NCBI RefSeq assembly: GCF_001279695.1 | Contig: NZ_LGDD01000296.1 | Coordinates: 1 to 64,000 of the forward strand | Direction of reading: 5' to 3' | From: Streptomyces sp. WM6378 | GTDB taxonomy: Bacteria; Actinomycetota; Actinomycetes; Streptomycetales; Streptomycetaceae | Length of the DNA stretch: 64,000 nt | Made by a program: the position numbers and the translations under genes | Shown here: positions 60,026 to 64,000 of the stretch, piece after piece | Position numbering within the stretch: the stretch's first letter is position 1 | How the letters are laid out: each line of letters starts with the position of its first letter | Notes under the pieces: model-generated | What the model was told of the DNA's origin: nothing | Databases searched by the model: none | What the model saw: the letters and a program-made list of their open reading frames with translations, nothing else

Positions 60026-61508
60026 CCGGACGCGGGTCATCGAGGAGGAGCTGGGCGCCGAGTACGCGGGGGTCGGCTGGTGGGGCTCGCTGTACCGCGC
60101 GCCCCGGCGCCGGCGCTGGTACCGGCTGATCCCGGTCGAGGAGGTCAGCGGGGAGCAGCGGGCCGAGCTGCTCGCCTGGCAGACCCGGCCCCGCCGGCCC
60201 GACCTGGTGCCCGTGGTGCGTGAAGAGCGCGGAGAACAGCGGCAGTTCGCCGACCGCTGGTTCCAGATCGTCAGCTACGAGACCGACGCCGGGCGCAGTC
60301 TGTCCGACGCCCTCGCCGAGCACGAGCCCGCCTACCGGATCGCCTCGGTGGCCGCCGCACTGCGGGCGTTCCCCGGTTGGCGCGAGGCGATCGGCGCCGG
60401 GCTTGTCGCGCTGCCCGCCGACATCGTGCTTGCCGGGCACCGGCCGCTGCTGCTGCCGTTGCCGGCCTGGGGCGCGCCGTCACTCGCAGAGGTGTTCGCC
60501 GAGCCGGAACGGATCGCGCATCTGACGCCCGAGGGGGCTCGCGGCCTGCCGGCCGGGGCCCGCGACCCCGGTCTGCACAGCCTGGGCGTCACGGCGCTGC
60601 GCTGCTTCGAGGCCCTGCCGGACGACGGCACCGAGCGGCTGCTCCAACGGGCCGCCTGCGCCGCCGTGTTCGCCCCGCCGCGGCGCGAGGGGCGACTGGC
60701 GTCCTGGATGCGGCGCGTGGAGCCCGTACGCGCGGTCCGCGAGGAGCTGGGCGAGCTCACCGGGCCACGGGCCGCCGCGCTCGACGACGCGGCTGTACGG
60801 CAGCTGACCGACTCCCTCGACCGGGCGCGCCGCGCGATGGACCCGCTGACGGCGGTGCGGTCGCTGCGCGACGCGGGCGAGGCACGCCGGGCGGTCGGGC
60901 TCGCCCACGCGGCCCTCGTCGACCGGCCCGGCTACGCGCTTCTGCTGCTCGCGGCCGAGATCGCCCACCAGGACCTGGGCGAACCCCTGGAGGCGCTGTC
61001 GCTCCTTGAGCGCGCGGTGCAGGCGGACCCGGAGCGCACCGAGGCGTACGCGGCGCAGCTGTCCATCATCGGCGGCTGGTCGGCGGTGCAGGTCCGCCTC
61101 GCCGGGGCCACCGACGACTCCTATGCCCAGCGGCTCCAGGCGACGGCCCGGGCGGCGTTCGGCCGGCTGCCGCACGAGCTGCGCCGCGAGCACGCGCACG
61201 ATATGGCCTCCTGCCTGCTGGGCCAGGGCGAACTGGCCGAGGCAAACGCCTTCGTACACCAGTGGCTGCACGACGGGGGCACGCTGATGTGGTGGCGGTT
61301 CGACCTGATGCTCGACTACGGCGAGACCTTCCTCGGACTCGGCCACCTCGACGCCGCGACCCACATCTCGGAGCAGGTCAGGGCCGGACTGCGGCGCGTG
61401 CGGGAGAACGGCCAGATGGACCGGGGCGAGATCCACGAACACGGCATGAGACTCGCGGACTTCGACCTCCGGCTGCACGAGGCACGGGGCGGGAAGGGGC
61501 TCGCATGA
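60006..61508 (+). CDS. pseudokinase-like plus TPR adaptor protein
   Basis: This 500-residue protein has an N-terminal 210-residue region tracking a Ser/Thr kinase fold: a hinge-like FQIVSYETDAGRSLSDAL (86-102), LVALPADIVLAGHRPLLLPL where HRDLKPxN and the following strand would be, HLTPEGARG like the APE motif, and HSLGVTALRCFEAL like the DxxSLGxxLYEL helix. The VAIK lysine, HRD Asp and DFG (PLPAWG) are all absent, so it should not phosphorylate. TPR-like helices follow (ARRAVGLAHAALVDRPGYAL, EPLEALSLLERAVQADPERT). It overlaps the Hsp70 gene by 20 bases. Confidence 0.8.
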   Translation: MTTAVGDRTRVIEEELGAEYAGVGWWGSLYRAPRRRRWYRLIPVEEVSGEQRAELLAWQTRPRRPDLVPVVREERGEQRQFADRWFQIVSYETDAGRSLSDALAEHEPAYRIASVAAALRAFPGWREAIGAGLVALPADIVLAGHRPLLLPLPAWGAPSLAEVFAEPERIAHLTPEGARGLPAGARDPGLHSLGVTALRCFEALPDDGTERLLQRAACAAVFAPPRREGRLASWMRRVEPVRAVREELGELTGPRAAALDDAAVRQLTDSLDRARRAMDPLTAVRSLRDAGEARRAVGLAHAALVDRPGYALLLLAAEIAHQDLGEPLEALSLLERAVQADPERTEAYAAQLSIIGGWSAVQVRLAGATDDSYAQRLQATARAAFGRLPHELRREHAHDMASCLLGQGELAEANAFVHQWLHDGGTLMWWRFDLMLDYGETFLGLGHLDAATHISEQVRAGLRRVRENGQMDRGEIHEHGMRLADFDLRLHEARGGKGLA

Positions 61509-63085
61509 CCACGATTCTGCTCTTCGTCGTCCTGCCGGTGCTGTTCCTGACGAGCGTGGCCAGCGCCGGCTACTTCCTCCTCGTCGTGCCCAGCCGCTGG
61601 CGGCTGCCGTACGAGGAGTCCCTCGCGCTGCTCGCCAGCGACGACCGCGACGCCCTCGAACGCGCCGACCGGCTGCTCGGGCAGGCCGTCAACGAGGGTC
61701 CGCGGGGCCGGTCGTTGAACCGGATCCGCTTCGCGCAGGCCTATGTGCGGGCGATGCTGGGCACCTACGAACCGGCCCGCTACGGCGCCGCCGCGACCGT
61801 GCTCGACGAGCTGATCGCCGCCGAGGGACGCACGCCGGACAGCGCCTACCTGGAGCTGTGGGTCCAGGCCCGGCTCGGCAACCACGACCGCGTCACCGAT
61901 CTGTACGTCGAGCACCACGAACTCCTTGGTGCCCGGCCGCAGAGCCGCCGCATCGCCGCCGTCTCGCACCTCCAGCTGGCCACCGCGCACTGGCGGCGCC
62001 GTGAGACGGACGGCGCCCTGCACCACTTCGACCGGGTCCGGGAGCTGGGCGAGCTCACCGAGAACATCCCTGCCGAGGTGAACGACCTCCAGCTCGTCAA
62101 GGGCGTACAGGCGGTGTTCGACGGGCGCACCGACGACGCGCGTGAGGCGTTCACCGACGCCCGCGCGAGGGCGGTCGAGCGTGAAGCGCCCACGGTCCAG
62201 GCCGAGTTGGGGCTCCTCGTCTGCGACTGGGCGGACGGTGACCCCGCGCAGCTCGGCGATCGCCTGGGACGGCTCGCGGAGCAGGTGGAGCACGAGGACG
62301 AGGAGGGCGACCTCGCGAAAGAGGACCGCGCCACGGCGGGGCGGCTGCGCACCGGCATCGCCGTCCTGCGGCTCGTCGCGCTCCTGCGGGAGTGGCTGGC
62401 CCAGCCCGCGCTGTCCGGGGCGCCGACGGCGAACGGCTTCGAGGAGTTGCGGCGGCGGGTGGACGCGGTGCGCGAGGCTGACCCCGAGCTCGGTGACGCC
62501 GCCCTCGTGGACGGGCTCGTGCACTACTACTTCGCATTGAGTCAGCCCGAGCGCGAACAGGCCCTCGCGACCCTGGACGCCGGCACCGAGCTCGCCAAGG
62601 GCATCATGCTGCCCGAGGTGCTCGACCTCATGGAACGCGAGCGCGCGCTCGGCGGCGAGGGGGACGCCCTCTCGCGCTATCTCACGCTGGTCGCCGAGCT
62701 CCTCGACGATCCCGACCGCTCCGAGGAGGACCGGGCCCAATTCCGGCGCCTGAAAGCGAAGTTCACCCCGTTCGGCGACCCGGGCGACCTGGAGGAAGGT
62801 GCGGACGTGCACCAGCGGGCCGCGCCCGACGACCACCGGCGCCGCTCCCAGGCGCTCCGCCGGCGGATCGAGCTGATCGTCTACCCGCGCATCCGCGACC
62901 TACCCGACGACGCCCCGGCCAAGCTGGCGCTGCGTGAGCTGCTCGCCGACCTCGACCGCGCCGCCGGGGTGTACGCCGAGGGCGCCGAGATCCTGCACGG
63001 CGCCGAGCAGAAGCTCATCACCAGTACCGGAGAGATCCTGCTGCCCGAGGAGCCCGAGGAGATCGATGACCAGGAATCTGCCTAG
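61505..63085 (+). CDS. membrane-anchored TPR protein
   Basis: This 526-residue protein has one N-terminal transmembrane helix (TILLFVVLPVLFLTSVASAGYF, residues 2-24), followed by a wholly helical cytoplasmic part with TPR-like repeats: DALERADRLLGQAVNEGPRG, LDELIAAEGRTPDSAYLELW, GALHHFDRVRELGELTEN and REAFTDARARAVEREAP. The acidic C-terminus (PEEPEEIDDQESA) resembles tails that dock on Hsp70 or TPR partners (inference). It would tether the complex to the membrane. It overlaps the genes on both sides (4 and 20 bases). Confidence 0.82.
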   Translation: MTTILLFVVLPVLFLTSVASAGYFLLVVPSRWRLPYEESLALLASDDRDALERADRLLGQAVNEGPRGRSLNRIRFAQAYVRAMLGTYEPARYGAAATVLDELIAAEGRTPDSAYLELWVQARLGNHDRVTDLYVEHHELLGARPQSRRIAAVSHLQLATAHWRRRETDGALHHFDRVRELGELTENIPAEVNDLQLVKGVQAVFDGRTDDAREAFTDARARAVEREAPTVQAELGLLVCDWADGDPAQLGDRLGRLAEQVEHEDEEGDLAKEDRATAGRLRTGIAVLRLVALLREWLAQPALSGAPTANGFEELRRRVDAVREADPELGDAALVDGLVHYYFALSQPEREQALATLDAGTELAKGIMLPEVLDLMERERALGGEGDALSRYLTLVAELLDDPDRSEEDRAQFRRLKAKFTPFGDPGDLEEGADVHQRAAPDDHRRRSQALRRRIELIVYPRIRDLPDDAPAKLALRELLADLDRAAGVYAEGAEILHGAEQKLITSTGEILLPEEPEEIDDQESA

Positions 63086-63371
63086 CCGGCGGTCCGGGGC
63101 AACTCCCGGACGGCTGGGGGGACTTGTGCCCCGCAAGCATCCCCAGGCCGATCACGCCGGGCTGCTCGACCGGCTGCCGCCCGTGGAGCACAAGCCCGCG
63201 GCGGACGAGGACCAGCTCTTCGAGCAGAGCTCGCTCGCGCGGGTGCTGCTCCTGCTGGTGAAGGTGGACCAGGAAGCCGAGTACCTGCTGTGCCGGGAGC
63301 TGGCCGAGCACGCGCTCGGCACGGTCCCCGACCCCGGCGAGGCACCGCAGGAGGGAGAGCACCGCGCATGA
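63066..63371 (+). CDS. small hypothetical protein of the Hsp70 operon
   Basis: This 101-residue protein starts within the last 20 bases of the membrane TPR gene, the same overlap length as between the Hsp70 and pseudokinase genes. A basic Pro/Gly N-terminus is followed by one long helical segment (LFEQSSLARVLLLLVKVDQE, AEYLLCRELAEHAL) and an acidic tail. No family is recognised; its conserved position suggests a subunit or adaptor. Confidence 0.7.
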   Translation: MTRNLPSRRSGATPGRLGGLVPRKHPQADHAGLLDRLPPVEHKPAADEDQLFEQSSLARVLLLLVKVDQEAEYLLCRELAEHALGTVPDPGEAPQEGEHRA

Positions 63372-64000
63372 CCGGCACCGGCCGTGACCACACGTTCCAG
63401 GAGATCCGCCCCGTGCAGTCGCTCCACGCGCCTGCCTTCGAGTTCACCGAGGTCACCGGGCACGGGGACTTCGCCGAGCACGACAGGCGGCTTGAGGAGC
63501 TGGCCCGCCAGGCGGCCGCCGCGGTCGCTTCGGAGACCGCGCTGGTCCTCGCGCCGCCCGTGGCCTCGCTCCTGGAGATGTCCCTCGACCTCGGCAGCGA
63601 CGACGAGGACCTCCTGGAGGACGCCCGGGCGAACGCCGCCGCGCGGGAGTACGAACTGGCCCTTGAGCTGCTCGACGAGTACCTGGGCGCGCATCCCGAG
63701 CACCAGGAGGGGCGCTATCTGCGCGCGTACTGCCTCTACCACCTGGACGGGCAGGGCCAGTTGGAGGCCCTGCGCATCCTGCGCCCGCTGCGTGACGAGC
63801 CCCCGGCCGACGACGGCCTGCGCGACCGGATCAGGGACCTGCGCCGTGAACTGCGCCGCCGGCTCGCCCCGGCCGAGGTCACCGCCTACACCCAGTCCGT
63901 GCGAACCGACCCCCGGGGCGCGCTGGCCCGCGTCGAGGCGTTCCTTGAGCTGGCTCCCGAGGAGGGCACCCTGTCCTACCTCCTCGCCCTCGGCCAGGCG
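63368..64000 (+). CDS. TPR-like protein of the Hsp70 operon, 3' end outside window
   Basis: An ATG at 63368 overlaps the preceding stop by 4 bases, and the frame stays open for all 211 remaining codons. After an acidic leader (EVTGHGDFAEHDRRLEELAR), helical repeats follow that read as TPRs: ARANAAAREYELALELLDEY, AHPEHQEGRYLRAYCLYHLD and EALRILRPLRDEPPADDG. The C-terminus and any fused domain lie beyond the edge. It continues the operon, so the system is larger than what is visible here. Confidence 0.8.
   Translation, partial: MTGTGRDHTFQEIRPVQSLHAPAFEFTEVTGHGDFAEHDRRLEELARQAAAAVASETALVLAPPVASLLEMSLDLGSDDEDLLEDARANAAAREYELALELLDEYLGAHPEHQEGRYLRAYCLYHLDGQGQLEALRILRPLRDEPPADDGLRDRIRDLRRELRRRLAPAEVTAYTQSVRTDPRGALARVEAFLELAPEEGTLSYLLALGQA

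Overview
The window is high-GC actinobacterial chromosome, almost certainly Streptomyces. The signs are very strong GC preference at third codon positions, frequent GTG and TTG starts, many small Sec-secreted proteins, a SARP-type regulator, a fused two-module Lrp/AsnC regulator, and a choline-oxidase-type betaine pathway. No plasmid, phage or CRISPR signature was seen. The window mixes intact metabolic and transport operons with an unusual density of decayed genes: IS relics, deletion scars, frameshifted genes and degenerate tRNAs. That pattern suggests an accessory, rearranged region, probably a chromosome arm or its edge.

Layout. 0.1-3.6 kb: a hypothetical protein, a SnoaL-like protein, and a frameshifted SnoaL-like gene divergent from a TetR regulator. 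3.8-7.7 kb: a DUF998 membrane protein, a double-GNAT acetyltransferase, an IS630-like scrap, and two broken IS5-family transposases flanking a small conserved gene. 7.7-9.9 kb: NmrA-like oxidoreductase plus polysaccharide deacetylase, divergent from an HxlR regulator. 10.3-13.6 kb: secreted erythromycin-esterase-like protein, membrane-anchored glutaredoxin-like protein, proline-rich surface protein. 14-15.3 kb: tandem duplicate secreted proteins. 15.7-19.2 kb: an oligopeptide/nickel-type ABC transporter operon with an internal deletion that removed the ATPases.

19.4-22.2 kb: hypothetical protein, SGNH lipase, M23 peptidase, small secreted protein. 22.4-27.2 kb: betaine-aldehyde-dehydrogenase-like enzyme, APC permease and choline oxidase, a choline-to-glycine-betaine operon facing a double Lrp regulator. 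28.3-32.4 kb: FAD monooxygenase, ArsR relic, GNAT, IS5 relic, dienelactone hydrolase, hypothetical. 32.5-37.5 kb: membrane-anchored protein divergent from an MMPL transporter with a NarL-type two-component system. 37.5-45.5 kb: VOC protein, small secreted proteins, M15 peptidase, APC permease, methyltransferase, and two broken secreted-protein genes.

45.7-48.6 kb: a SARP-NB-ARC-TPR regulator. 49.5-51.2 kb: a secreted protein and the ruins of a polyketide locus (phosphopantetheinyl transferase, and an ACP fused by deletion to a KS tail). 51.3-52.3 kb: two abnormal tRNA copies (Ser-like and initiator Met-like) around a secreted-protein gene. 52.4-55.5 kb: LemA plus DUF2207-like membrane protein and a gutted M1 peptidase. 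55.8-57 kb: secreted protein and GNAT.

57.5 kb to the end: the most interesting locus, a tightly coupled operon of a J-domain-like protein, an Hsp70, a degenerate-kinase-plus-TPR protein, a membrane-anchored TPR protein, a small protein and a further TPR-like protein that runs off the edge. It looks like a dedicated Hsp70 machine with its own adaptors rather than the housekeeping DnaK system. Its function is not known to me.
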